A stretch of 14,409 nt of DNA from Thermohalobaculum sp050331395 (GCA_050331395.1 JBHJGX010000081.1:1-14409); one strand, 5' to 3'. Counted from the first letter of the stretch, positions 1-7,756 are shown. Notes: generated from the letters alone by a model not told the origin. Numbers and translations: made by a program.

Positions 1-31
1 GGTGGGAGCCCGCCGACCCCGCGCGAAGACC

Positions 32-1162
32 TCAGGCCGCGCGGTCCCGGTTCAGCCGCGCCATCTCCTCGGCGACGATCCGCTCGTGATGCTCCTCCGC
101 CGGGCGCGCCGCCGACAGATCGATCTCCGGCGCCATCGGTCCTGAGGTTTTCAATCCCCGCATCGCCAGCGTCAGCATCTTCAACGGATTGGCAAACGCG
201 ATGTTCGCAGCCGTCGGCTCATAGCCGCAGTGGGCCATGCAGTCGGCGCATTTCTCGTAGTTCCCGGTGCCGTATTTCTCCCACTCGGTGGTCTCCATCA
301 GCTCCGCGAACGTCTTGGCGTATCCTTCGCTCAGGAGATAACAGGGCTTTTGCCAGCCGAAGACGTTGCGTGTCGGCATGCCCCACGGCGTACAGAGCAT
401 CTCTTGATTGCCGAGCAGGAAATCGAGGAAAATCGGGCTGTGGCTGAGCGACCAGCGCTTGGCCGTGCCGCGCGCCTCGCCGATGCGCCAGACTTCGCGG
501 AAGAAGCTTTTGGTGCGCTGGCGGTTCAGGAAGCTCTGCTGGTCGGGCGCCCGCTCGTAGGCGAAGCCGGGCGAGATCGAAATCCCAACGCCCATCTCGG
601 TGCAATAATCCAGATAGTCGGCCAGTTCTTCGGCCGGATAGCCCTCGAATATGGTCGCGTTCACATTGACGCGGAAGCCGCGGTCTTGCGCGGCCTTGAT
701 CGCGCGCACGGCTTTTTCAAAAACGCCTTTCTGGTCCACCGCCTTGTCGTGGTGATCCTTGAGCCCATCGAGATGAACCGAGAAGAAAAGATAAGGTGAC
801 GGCTCGAAGAGGTGCAGCTTCTTTTCGAGCAGGAGCGCGTTGGTGCAGAGCGAGACGTATTTGCGCCGCGCTACGAGGCCGCGGACGATCTCGCCGATCT
901 CCTTATGGATCAGCGGCTCGCCGCCCGGGATCGCGACCATGGGCGCGCCGCATTCCTCGGCCGCCTGCCAGCATTCCTCGGGGCTGAGGCGGCGGTTCAG
1001 GATCAGCTCCGGATAATCGATCTTGCCGCAACCGGGACAGGCGAGATTGCAGCGAAAAAGCGGCTCGAGCATCAGCACCAACGGATAGCGTTTGCGACCG
1101 CGCAGTTTCTGTTTGGCGATATAGAGGCCGACGGTGAGCTGCTGACGAAACGGAACGCCCAA
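32..1162 (-). CDS. hpnH: HpnH, hopanoid radical SAM enzyme (adenosylhopane synthase)
   Basis: This 376-residue protein is the B12-independent radical SAM enzyme that joins a 5'-deoxyadenosyl group to diploptene, giving adenosylhopane, the first step towards extended (C35) hopanoids. The sequence shows the radical SAM cluster CNLACPGC (Cys38, Cys42, Cys45), the following GKIDYP typical of HpnH, the SAM-binding GGEPL near residue 80, and a C-terminal cysteine group KCADCMAHC (305, 308, 312) like the auxiliary region of this family. Length is normal. The start is TTG: MGVPFRQQL matches the usual HpnH N-terminus, an AAAGGAG site lies 6 bases upstream, and no ATG or GTG fits. It follows ispH by 36 bases on the same strand, so co-transcription is likely. 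The gene is complete. The identification is from family motifs and is strong. Confidence 0.95.
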   Translation of the reverse strand: MGVPFRQQLTVGLYIAKQKLRGRKRYPLVLMLEPLFRCNLACPGCGKIDYPELILNRRLSPEECWQAAEECGAPMVAIPGGEPLIHKEIGEIVRGLVARRKYVSLCTNALLLEKKLHLFEPSPYLFFSVHLDGLKDHHDKAVDQKGVFEKAVRAIKAAQDRGFRVNVNATIFEGYPAEELADYLDYCTEMGVGISISPGFAYERAPDQQSFLNRQRTKSFFREVWRIGEARGTAKRWSLSHSPIFLDFLLGNQEMLCTPWGMPTRNVFGWQKPCYLLSEGYAKTFAELMETTEWEKYGTGNYEKCADCMAHCGYEPTAANIAFANPLKMLTLAMRGLKTSGPMAPEIDLSAARPAEEHHERIVAEEMARLNRDRAA

Positions 1163-1168
1163 AGCCTT

Positions 1169-1175
1169 CTCCTTT
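1169..1175 (-). promoter_or_regulatory. Ribosome binding site of hpnH, fixes TTG start
   Basis: Read on the minus strand this is AAAGGAG, 6 bases before TTG at 1162-1160. It is a near-perfect Shine-Dalgarno sequence and supports the non-ATG start of hpnH. Confidence 0.7.
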
Positions 1176-1198
1176 ATTCGTTTTGTCCGACCGTGCGA

Positions 1199-2218
1199 TC
1201 AGAGGAACGCGCTCGGCCGAAGCGTCTTGATTTTGGCAAGCCCGGGCGGCAGTTTGAACGCCACCTCTTCGGCCAGCCCGGGAAGCGTGACGGTCTCGAC
1301 CCGGAAATGCCGCCCGAGCCGGGCGACGGTCTCGTGCACGGTGACCTCGGGTGCCGAGGCTCCGGCGGTGATCCCGACCCGGTCCGCATCCGCGAGCCAG
1401 CCGAGATCGAGTTCCCCCGCTTCGGCGATCAGCACCGCCGGACGCCCCTCCGCCTCGGCAATCTCCCGAAGCCGGTTCGAATTCGACGAGTTCTGCGCGC
1501 CGACGACGATGATCCGGTCCACATCGCTCGCCAGACGGCGCACGGCCTCCTGCCGGTTCTGCGTGGCATAACAGATATCGCGGGTGTCCGGCCCCTCGGC
1601 GCCCGGCCAACGGCGGTGGATCGCGGCGATGATCTCGCGGGTGTCCGTCACCGAAAGCGTGGTTTGCGTCACATAGGCCACCGCCGCATCTGCGGGGATC
1701 GGCAGGGCGTCGATCTCGTCCGCGCTCGCCGCCAGATGGACAGGGCCCTCGATCTGACCGAGCGTGCCCACCACCTCGGGATGCCCGGCATGCCCGATGA
1801 GGATGAGCGTCCGCCCCTGCGCGGCGTACCGACGGCCTTCGTGGTGAACCTTGGCGACCAGCGGGCAGGTCGCGTCGATGACCTCAAGCCCGCGGCCGGC
1901 CGCGTCGTTCTCGACCCGGCGCGCCACGCCATGCGCCGAGAAGATCGTGACCGCGCCTTCGGGGATCTCGTCGACCTCGCGCACAAAGACCGCACCCCGC
2001 GCCCGCAATTCGGCCACGACCCGGGGGTTATGGACGATTTCGTGACGGACATAGACCGGCGCGCCGTGCTTTGCGAGCGCCCGCTCGACGATCTCGATGG
2101 CGCGCTCCACGCCCGCGCAAAAGCCGCGCGGCGTGGCCAGCACAACGGTCATGCGGCGAGGAGCGCTCGCACTCCGGCGGGGACCGGGCGCGGCGTCTCC
2201 CGGATGCGGTTTGTCCAT
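1199..2218 (-). CDS. ispH: 4-hydroxy-3-methylbut-2-enyl diphosphate reductase (IspH/LytB)
   Basis: IspH is the last enzyme of the MEP isoprenoid pathway. It reduces HMBPP to IPP and DMAPP with a [4Fe-4S] cluster in the cytoplasm. The three cluster cysteines are visible in RGFCAGV (Cys34), DATCPLV (Cys118) and DICYATQNRQ (Cys216), with spacing close to that of E. coli IspH. Also present are HEIVHNP, FSAHGV, GHAGHPEV, TQTTLS, the substrate-binding SSNSNRL and GITAGASAPE. I chose the ATG at 2218 (339 residues): a purine-rich AGGGACCGGGGA precedes it, and the -10 of the predicted promoter lies just upstream at 2268-2273. Another ATG at 2152 would begin directly at MTVVLATPRGFC, and the open frame reaches back to 2287, which is upstream of that promoter. 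It precedes hpnH by 36 bases, linking isoprenoid supply to hopanoid synthesis. Confidence 0.95.
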   Translation of the reverse strand: MDKPHPGDAAPGPRRSASAPRRMTVVLATPRGFCAGVERAIEIVERALAKHGAPVYVRHEIVHNPRVVAELRARGAVFVREVDEIPEGAVTIFSAHGVARRVENDAAGRGLEVIDATCPLVAKVHHEGRRYAAQGRTLILIGHAGHPEVVGTLGQIEGPVHLAASADEIDALPIPADAAVAYVTQTTLSVTDTREIIAAIHRRWPGAEGPDTRDICYATQNRQEAVRRLASDVDRIIVVGAQNSSNSNRLREIAEAEGRPAVLIAEAGELDLGWLADADRVGITAGASAPEVTVHETVARLGRHFRVETVTLPGLAEEVAFKLPPGLAKIKTLRPSAFL

Positions 2219-2267
2219 CGTCCCCGGTCCCTGTTCTGCGTCGTCACGGCGTTTTACGCTCAGGAGT

Positions 2268-2295
2268 GAGATACCAGGGAAAAACACTCAAGCAA
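2268..2295 (-). promoter_or_regulatory. Candidate promoter of ispH-hpnH
   Basis: On the minus strand TTGCTT (2295-2290) is followed after 16 bases by TATCTC (2273-2268), giving a leader of about 43 bases before the ispH ATG at 2218. The same -10 hexamer occurs in the predicted promoter at 14288-14316. This is a pattern call only; match to consensus is moderate. Confidence 0.35.
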
Positions 2296-2324
2296 CAGGT
2301 CGGCGCCCGCTCGACGCCAGATTT

Positions 2325-2370
2325 GGGGTCGACCCCCGGGGATTTGCCGGCGCCGCGGCAGAAATGCCGC
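2325..2370. repeat. Two palindromes between the hydrolase gene and ispH
   Basis: GGGGTCGACCCC at 2325-2336 is a perfect 12-base palindrome, overlapping a CCCCGGGG run. At 2355-2370, GCGGCA-GAAA-TGCCGC is a perfect 6-base-pair stem with a four-base loop, lying 12 bases beyond the hydrolase stop codon. The hairpin could end the upstream operon, but no T-run follows, so it is not a classic intrinsic terminator. The first palindrome lies about 30 bases upstream of the predicted ispH -35 and could be an operator. Confidence 0.4.
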
Positions 2371-2382
2371 TGTCCGCTGGGT

Positions 2383-3177
2383 CTATTCGTCGAGAAAGCG
2401 GCGTACCGCGGCGGTGAATGCCTTGGGCTCTTCGGCGTGCAGCCAGTGACCGGCGCCCTCGATGGTCTCGAGACGGGCCCGTGGAAAGAGTGCACGGATC
2501 GGGATCTCGGCACCTGGAGGCACGTAATCCGACGCTCCGCCCCGAAGAAAGAGCGCCGGCCCCTCGTACCGCGTGGGCCAATCCGGCGGCCAGCCGAGAA
2601 GCTCGGGCATCCCCGCCGCCAGCCCGTCGAGATTGATCCGCCAACGCGCCCGGCCGTCCTCGATGACGAGGTTCTGGAGAAGAAACGCCCGGAGGCCCGC
2701 ATCTGGAACAGCGTCGGCAAGGTGCGGGTCGGCCTCGCCGCGGCGGCCGATCTGCTCGAGAGGCACGGCCCGCATCGCCTCGAGATAGCCAAGGTGGCTG
2801 TGGGCGTAGGCGACCGGCGCGATATCGGCGACGACGAGGCCTGCGAGCAAATCCGGGCGGGTAAGCGCGAGCGCCATCGCCGCTTTGCCGCCCATCGAAT
2901 GGCCGAGGACAACCGCCCGCGGCCCCGCCAGCCGCTCGACCGTATGGGCCAGATCCTCGGCCATAGCCGGATAGCTGCAATCTTCGTCCCAGGGCGAGGC
3001 GCCGTGATTGCGCATATCGACCGCGATCACGCGGCGGTCGGCGGCGAGCGCCTTGGCGATGGCGTTGAAGTTCCGCCTCGCCCCATAGAGCCCGTGTGCG
3101 ATCACAAGCGGCGGCGCGGTCTCGGCTCCCGCTGCGGGCCGATGTTCGAGATGGGCGAGCGCGCGGGCCACGGACAT
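2383..3177 (-). CDS. Alpha/beta hydrolase, YbfF/ABHD11-like esterase
   Basis: This 264-residue cytoplasmic alpha/beta-fold hydrolase probably cleaves an ester or thioester; the substrate cannot be read from the sequence. The nucleophile elbow is GHSMGG with Ser94. Asp118 (VVADIAPV) lies 24 residues later, the same offset as in E. coli YbfF, and His244 in GAGHWLHAEEP completes the triad. HGLYG at 29-33 is the oxyanion-hole segment, and VDMRNHG near 53-59 is typical of the YbfF group. Length is normal and no signal peptide is seen. Its ATG overlaps the stop codon of the dehydrogenase gene upstream by one base (TGATG), so translational coupling is likely. It is the last gene of the four-gene run starting at 6095. 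Confidence 0.9.
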   Translation of the reverse strand: MSVARALAHLEHRPAAGAETAPPLVIAHGLYGARRNFNAIAKALAADRRVIAVDMRNHGASPWDEDCSYPAMAEDLAHTVERLAGPRAVVLGHSMGGKAAMALALTRPDLLAGLVVADIAPVAYAHSHLGYLEAMRAVPLEQIGRRGEADPHLADAVPDAGLRAFLLQNLVIEDGRARWRINLDGLAAGMPELLGWPPDWPTRYEGPALFLRGGASDYVPPGAEIPIRALFPRARLETIEGAGHWLHAEEPKAFTAAVRRFLDE

Positions 3178-4133
3178 CAGGCCCGCCTTGGGACGATCTC
3201 GGCGCCCGGCTCTTCGGGTTCGTCGTCGACCAGGATCTCAGGGAAGCCCGGCGCGGTGATCGAGAGGCCGGTCGCCTCCTCGATCCGGCGCATGATCTCG
3301 TCGGATTGCGCGCGGGCGCCATAGCGGCGGGCGGCGTCCTCGAAGATCGCGATCGAGACCGGGTTGAGCTCGAGCGGCACGCCCGCACGCTCGGCGAGCG
3401 TCTGGAAGAGGCCGATATCCTTCAGCACGAGGTCCATGGTGAAATCGATCTGCCGGCTGCCCGAGAGGATGACCTGGGATTCGGTTTCGTGCACGAACGA
3501 GGTGCCAGAGGAGATCCGGATCGCCTCATAGGCGGTGGAAAGATCCTGGCCGGTGGCCTTGGCGACCGCGAGCGCCTCGGTGACGGCGACGAGATTGGCC
3601 GTGGCGAGATAGTTGGTGATCACCTTGAGCACGGATGCCGAGCCGAGCGGTCCGGTGTGCAGGATCCTGCGCCCGAGGCTCGACAGAAGCGGCAGGAGGC
3701 GCTCAAAGACCCGCCGTTCGCAGCCCGCGAAGATCGAGATATTGCCCGTGGCCGCCCGGTGGCAGCCGCCCGAGACCGGGCAATCGGCGGGGTCGGCACC
3801 CCGCTCGGCGACGGCGGCCCCGAGGCGGCGGACCTCTTCGGCGTCGGTTGTGGACATCTCGGCCCAGATCGCGCCGGGCGCGAGGGTCTCGAGCAGGCCG
3901 GAGGGCCCCTCGAGCACGGCCGCAGAAGCGGCGGGCGAAGGCAGACAGGTGATCACCACATCCGCCCCGTCGGCGAGGGCGGCGGGGCTCGGCGCCCAGC
4001 CCGCGCCTTGGGCGATCAGCGGATCGGCTGCGGCGCGGTCGAGATCGTGGACCGTCAGATCCCAGCCATTCCGCACGGCGCTGCCCGCCAGTTTTGCCCC
4101 CGCATTGCCGAGACCGATAAAGCCGATGCGCAT
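3177..4133 (-). CDS. NAD(P)-dependent beta-hydroxyacid dehydrogenase, 3-hydroxyisobutyrate dehydrogenase-like
   Basis: This 318-residue enzyme belongs to the 3-hydroxyisobutyrate/tartronate-semialdehyde/6-phosphogluconate dehydrogenase family, which oxidises a beta-hydroxyacid with NAD(P). The Rossmann motif GFIGLGNAG begins at residue 4. The substrate-binding segment DCPVSGGCHRAATGN lies near 117-131. The catalytic lysine is probably Lys170 in GSASVLKVITN with Asn174, and LKDIGL near 237-242 is the usual C-domain motif. The last 20 or so residues form an acidic tail beyond the common core. The ATG at 4133 has an AGGGGGG site directly upstream; the open frame extends much further (to 4766), but that stretch is the antisense of the sulfotransferase gene. 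The exact substrate is uncertain because the family is broad. It is coupled to the hydrolase that follows. Confidence 0.88.
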   Translation of the reverse strand: MRIGFIGLGNAGAKLAGSAVRNGWDLTVHDLDRAAADPLIAQGAGWAPSPAALADGADVVITCLPSPAASAAVLEGPSGLLETLAPGAIWAEMSTTDAEEVRRLGAAVAERGADPADCPVSGGCHRAATGNISIFAGCERRVFERLLPLLSSLGRRILHTGPLGSASVLKVITNYLATANLVAVTEALAVAKATGQDLSTAYEAIRISSGTSFVHETESQVILSGSRQIDFTMDLVLKDIGLFQTLAERAGVPLELNPVSIAIFEDAARRYGARAQSDEIMRRIEEATGLSITAPGFPEILVDDEPEEPGAEIVPRRA

Positions 4134-4168
4134 GATCCCCCCTGTCGCCGCGTTCTGCAGCCTTGGAC

Positions 4169-5050
4169 CTAGCGGCGGGGCGGCGCAAGGCCCTCCGCCT
4201 TGCCGCGCCAGATCTCGAAGCTTCGCCGGTCCGCTTCGTCGAGGGGCGGCGCGGCCTCGATCCGCAACCGAGCGCCGGCGAGCCGGGCCGAGAGTTTCGG
4301 ATCCTCGCGCAGTTCGAGCCAGGTCCAGAGCGCCCGGGTTCCCGCCGCCGGATCCCGGGCAAAGGCAGCCACCTCGACCTGTCGAGCCGATCGGGCGCAT
4401 TGTTCCGCCGCCAACTCGGCCGCCATCGCTCGGCGGAGCGCTTCGCCCTCGGCGGTGGCGATCGCGACCGGATCGCCCGTCCGCTCGGCCGCGGCCAAAT
4501 AGGGGCCGAGGAAGTCCGGAATGTCCTTGGTCCAGGTGAGCTGGGGCCGGCCCTTGCGGAGAGCGGCGACGCGCAGACCCACCTCCTCTTCGGGCTCGCG
4601 CACGACCTGAACGAAGCGGGCCCGGGGAAAGAGCGCGCGCAGATAGGCGATCCGGGGCGGGCCGGTCATCCGGGCGGCGAAGACCGCGGCCCGCCGGCGG
4701 GTGCAAAACCGCTCGACGAGGCGGCGGATTTCGATGTTCGTCTCGGGATCGGGTCGGCTCAGCCATGTGTAGGAATGCTCGAAACGGTCCCCGAGCAGCT
4801 TGCGCCAGAACCGCGCCCCGTCCGAGAGCTCGCCCGGCCGCGTTCGGCGCCGGCCGCCCAAACGCCCGAAAAGGGGCGTGCGCATCAGCCGCTCGTCGAG
4901 ACGGGTGAGGGCGGCGAGCTCCGGATGCTGGGCGAGGAGCGCGAAGACCTGGCCCGCACCGCTCCGCCCGGCGCCGAGCACGAAGACCGAGGGAACGGAC
5001 GGGCTGCGGGCGACGCCGGCGATGCTCTCGGCAAGCGGCGCGTCAGTCAT
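4169..5050 (-). CDS. Sulfotransferase-like protein
   Basis: This 293-residue protein resembles PAPS-dependent sulfotransferases. A glycine-rich loop, FVLGAGRSGAGQVFALL near residues 23-39, followed by HPELAAL, sits where the 5'-phosphosulfate-binding loop is found. FPRARFVQVVREPEEEV near 140-156 matches the 3'-phosphate-binding region (usual form FPxAKFIxLxRdP). The loop lacks the usual SGTT or SGTS, reading SGAG instead, so activity or donor use may be altered. Its ATG overlaps the end of the AI-2E family gene by 8 bases, and it ends 35 bases before the dehydrogenase gene, so it lies inside an operon. No signal peptide is evident. The acceptor is unknown. Confidence 0.75.
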   Translation of the reverse strand: MTDAPLAESIAGVARSPSVPSVFVLGAGRSGAGQVFALLAQHPELAALTRLDERLMRTPLFGRLGGRRRTRPGELSDGARFWRKLLGDRFEHSYTWLSRPDPETNIEIRRLVERFCTRRRAAVFAARMTGPPRIAYLRALFPRARFVQVVREPEEEVGLRVAALRKGRPQLTWTKDIPDFLGPYLAAAERTGDPVAIATAEGEALRRAMAAELAAEQCARSARQVEVAAFARDPAAGTRALWTWLELREDPKLSARLAGARLRIEAAPPLDEADRRSFEIWRGKAEGLAPPRR

Positions 5051-6095
5051 GGGGGACCCGCCCGTCCTTGGACAGGATGATCGCGATCGGCCGGGTCGGC
5101 TCGAACCGGGCGCAGACGAGCGTGAGGATCACGGTGATCGGGATCGCGAGGAACATCCCGGCCGGCCCCCACATCGCCCCCCAGACGACGAGCACGACGA
5201 GGATCGCCACGCTCGAGAGGTTGAGCCGGTCGCCCATCACCCGCGGCAGCACCACCTCGCCCGCGACGAATTGTGTGGCGGCCAAAAGGCCGATCAGGAT
5301 TGCGACGGCAATCGGATCCTCGAGCGTCAGGAGACCGTAGACCGCGGGCAACACCACCGCCGTGATCGAGCCGATCGTCGGGATGAAATTGAGCGCGAAG
5401 GCGACGAAGCCCCAAAAGCCGGCGCCCGACAGCCCAACGCCGCGCGCCACCGCATAGGTCATGAGCGCCACGCCGAGCGAGATGAGCGACATCAGCCAGA
5501 GATAGGCCCGCGTCTCGCCGGCAATCCGGGCGAGCGTGATGCGCAACGCCTGGCGTTTGGCGTCATCCGGCACCAAGAGTTGCAGCTTTTGCGCGTAGTA
5601 GCGTTCGTCGACGAGGAGAAACATCACGTAAAGAAACACGAGGCTAGCATCGCTTACGAGACCCTGGGCGAGCCCGAGCACCTCCCGAAGGAGGGTGTCG
5701 AACCCAAAGAAGTCGTAGAGTTGTTCCGGCGTCAGGTCGAGAGGAAACCCGAAGCTCTGGCCGATCGCCTCGATCTTCGCAAACGCGACCTCCTGACTGC
5801 CCGACAGACCGATGCCGAGCTCGCCCACCGTCTGCACGAAGGCCCGGATCGCGAAGACGATGGCGATGAACGAGCCGACCACCGCGAGGCCTTTGGCGAG
5901 CCGGCGGGGTACGGCCGGGCCGATCACGGGGAACCGGGTGATGGCGTCGGCGAGGGCATTGATCAGGAACCAGATGAGCACGGCCACGGCGACCGGGACC
6001 GCATAGTCCCGCGCAAAGCTGAGACTGGCGACGACCAACACCAGAAAGCCGAGCGCAAAAAACGGGTCGCGGCTCTGGCGCAACATCTCTGACAT
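5043..6095 (-). CDS. AI-2E/PerM-family membrane protein (transporter)
   Basis: This 350-residue inner-membrane protein belongs to the AI-2E exporter/PerM (UPF0118) family. Hydrophobic segments are visible in an N-terminal pair (FFALGFLVLVVASLSF and VPVAVAVLIWFLINAL), a helix near residues 55-75, and a cluster after residue 150. The family-typical FALNFIPTIGS lies near 240, and GEVVLPRVMGDRLNLSSVAIL follows. Members are implicated in export of signals or small molecules or in Na+/H+ exchange, so the substrate cannot be assigned. I chose the ATG at 6095, with GAGGTG 11 bases upstream, over the frame start at 6125, which lies at the predicted transcription start. It is the first gene of a four-gene run and overlaps the sulfotransferase gene by 8 bases. 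Confidence 0.88.
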   Translation of the reverse strand: MSEMLRQSRDPFFALGFLVLVVASLSFARDYAVPVAVAVLIWFLINALADAITRFPVIGPAVPRRLAKGLAVVGSFIAIVFAIRAFVQTVGELGIGLSGSQEVAFAKIEAIGQSFGFPLDLTPEQLYDFFGFDTLLREVLGLAQGLVSDASLVFLYVMFLLVDERYYAQKLQLLVPDDAKRQALRITLARIAGETRAYLWLMSLISLGVALMTYAVARGVGLSGAGFWGFVAFALNFIPTIGSITAVVLPAVYGLLTLEDPIAVAILIGLLAATQFVAGEVVLPRVMGDRLNLSSVAILVVLVVWGAMWGPAGMFLAIPITVILTLVCARFEPTRPIAIILSKDGRVPHD

Positions 6096-6133
6096 CTGAC
6101 GGCCAACACCTCGCCCGCACCCCACCCGAGCGT

Positions 6134-6162
6134 CATATAGGCAAGAACGCGCGCGCCGTCAG
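6134..6162 (-). promoter_or_regulatory. Candidate promoter of the 6095-2383 operon
   Basis: On the minus strand CTGACG (6162-6157) and TATATG (6139-6134) are separated by 17 bases. Both hexamers match the sigma-70 consensus at four of six positions. The predicted leader is about 32 bases. The gap between the methyltransferase gene and this operon (6096-6190) also holds two copies of AGAACGCGC (6144-6152 and 6178-6186). Confidence 0.4.
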
Positions 6163-6190
6163 GCGGCCCGCCGAAGCAGAACGCGCAATC

Positions 6191-7744
6191 TCAGAAATCG
6201 GTCGGCGCGCCGCCCTCGGCCTTCCGCCGCTCGACAAAGGCGCGAAGCTCGTCCTCGATCGCCGCATCGATCGGCGGGGGCTCGAATTCGGCCAGGATCG
6301 CTTTCCAGACCCGGTTCGCGCGCTCGGGCGTGCGGACCGCCCCGGTCTCGGCCCAGGTTTCGAAATTCCGCCAATCCGACAGGAAAGGTTTGTAGAACGC
6401 CGTCTCATAACGGGCCTGGGTGTGCTCGGCGCCGAAGAAATGCCCGTGCGGGCCGACCGCGGCGATCGCCTCGACCGCGAGCGCGTCGTCGTCCCAGGCC
6501 ACCTGCTTGTGGTAGGCGATCATCTGCTGCAACGTCTCGCAGTCCATGACGAATTTCTCGTAGGACGCCACCAGCCCGCCTTCGAGCCAGCCTGCCGCGT
6601 GGTAAACGAGGTTCGCCCCGCCCGACACGCAGGCCCAGAGCGAGAATGCGCTCTCCCAGGCCGCCTGGGCGTCGGGGCAATTGGCGGCGCATGCGTTCGA
6701 GGCCCGGAGCGGCAGACCGTAGAACCGCGCCATCTGACCGGACATCTGCGTTGCGCGCATGTATTCCGGCGTTCCGAAGGCGGGGGCGCCCGATCGCATA
6801 TCCACGTTCGAGGTAAAGGACCCCATGACGACCGGCGTGCCCGGGCGGATATGCTGGAGGAGCACGACCGCTGCCAGCGCCTCGGCCGTCTGCTGCACGA
6901 CCGCACCGGCGAGCGTCACCGGCGCCATGGCCCCTGCGAGCGTAAAGGGCGTGATCGACACCATCTGGCCCCGCCGGGCGAGGCGCATCGCCCCGTCGAG
7001 CATCGGCCAGTCGTGCTTGAGCGGCGAGGACGAATTGATGTTCGTGAACATCCGCGGCGCGGCGTCGAACTCGGCGTGGCTGAGCCCGGCCGCGATCCGC
7101 ACCATCTCCATCGCGTCCTCGATCCGCTCGGTCCCGAGGGCGTAGGCGTGGCAGACCTTGTCGGTCAGCGTGAGCTTGTCGAAAAGGCAGTCGAGATGCC
7201 GCGTGGAGGCGTGCAGATCCACCGGCTCGACCGGATAGCCGCCGATCACGTGAATGCAATTGAAGTACTGGCTGAGCTTCACGAGTTCGCGATAGCTCGC
7301 ATGGTCGCCGGCGCGTCGGCCCCGGTCGAGATCCGAGCAGTTCGGTGGGCTCGAGACGTTGCCGTAGAGCTGGTGGCGGCCGCCGACGATCACGCGGCGC
7401 TCGGGGTTTCTCGGCGTGACGGTGAACGACCCGGGCGCCTTGGCCACCATCTCGCGGACGAGCGCGGGATCGAAGCGCACCCGCGGCCCGTCGGGATCGA
7501 CCTCGGCACCGGCCCGCGCAAGCTCGGCCCGCGCGTCTTCGTGGAGGAAATCGATCCCGATCTCCGAGAGCACCCGCAGGGCCGCCGCATCGACGGCCCG
7601 CACGCCTTCCTCGGAGAGCGGCTCGGTCGGGCGGTCCGAGATCTCCGGCAACTCCCAGGGCAATTGCGCGACGGCGCTCGTGTCGCTCCGTCTCGCATTT
7701 CCGCCGCGCCCGCCGCTCCGGCGCCGTCTGACCGCCTCGTTCAT
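6191..7744 (-). CDS. Trimethylamine methyltransferase (MttB) family protein, non-pyrrolysine
   Basis: This 517-residue protein belongs to the MttB superfamily (Pfam MTTB), corrinoid-dependent methyltransferases that demethylate quaternary or tertiary amines. The frame has no internal amber codon, so this is a non-pyrrolysine member like the glycine betaine methyltransferase MtgB; the true substrate is unknown. The N-terminus is basic and Gly/Arg-rich (RRRRSGGRGGNARR), followed by the barrel domain with SSPPNCSDLDRGRRAG, FTNINSSSPLKHD and the C-terminal HGHFFGAEHTQARYETAFYKP. The start at 7744 is fixed by GGGAGG 6 bases upstream; an ATG at 7765 lacks such a site. It stands alone: no corrinoid protein, RamA-like activator or methyltetrahydrofolate methyltransferase lies in this window. 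It is divergent from the plus-strand island. Confidence 0.9.
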   Translation of the reverse strand: MNEAVRRRRSGGRGGNARRSDTSAVAQLPWELPEISDRPTEPLSEEGVRAVDAAALRVLSEIGIDFLHEDARAELARAGAEVDPDGPRVRFDPALVREMVAKAPGSFTVTPRNPERRVIVGGRHQLYGNVSSPPNCSDLDRGRRAGDHASYRELVKLSQYFNCIHVIGGYPVEPVDLHASTRHLDCLFDKLTLTDKVCHAYALGTERIEDAMEMVRIAAGLSHAEFDAAPRMFTNINSSSPLKHDWPMLDGAMRLARRGQMVSITPFTLAGAMAPVTLAGAVVQQTAEALAAVVLLQHIRPGTPVVMGSFTSNVDMRSGAPAFGTPEYMRATQMSGQMARFYGLPLRASNACAANCPDAQAAWESAFSLWACVSGGANLVYHAAGWLEGGLVASYEKFVMDCETLQQMIAYHKQVAWDDDALAVEAIAAVGPHGHFFGAEHTQARYETAFYKPFLSDWRNFETWAETGAVRTPERANRVWKAILAEFEPPPIDAAIEDELRAFVERRKAEGGAPTDF

Positions 7745-7750
7745 GCCGTT

Positions 7751-7756
7751 CCTCCC
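7751..7756 (-). promoter_or_regulatory. Ribosome binding site of the MttB-family gene
   Basis: Read on the minus strand this is GGGAGG, 6 bases before the ATG at 7744. It decides the start against the upstream in-frame ATGs at 7765 and 7876. Confidence 0.7.

Noticed and set aside
812..2269. A 485-codon plus-strand open frame opposite hpnH and ispH
   Set aside because: Both strands cannot sensibly code here; the minus-strand proteins have full conserved motifs, and this frame has none.
2071..3324. A 417-codon plus-strand open frame opposite the hydrolase
   Set aside because: Low-complexity basic translation antisense to a gene with an intact catalytic triad.
4134..4766. N-terminal extension of the 3-hydroxyisobutyrate dehydrogenase-like gene, possibly a fusion
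   Set aside because: The extra 211 codons overlap the sulfotransferase gene in another frame, and the Rossmann motif and ribosome binding site mark the start at 4133.
6144..6186. Two 9-base direct repeats AGAACGCGC upstream of the AI-2E family gene
   Set aside because: Short and GC-biased; such repeats are expected by chance at this composition, and they are not placed symmetrically around the promoter.
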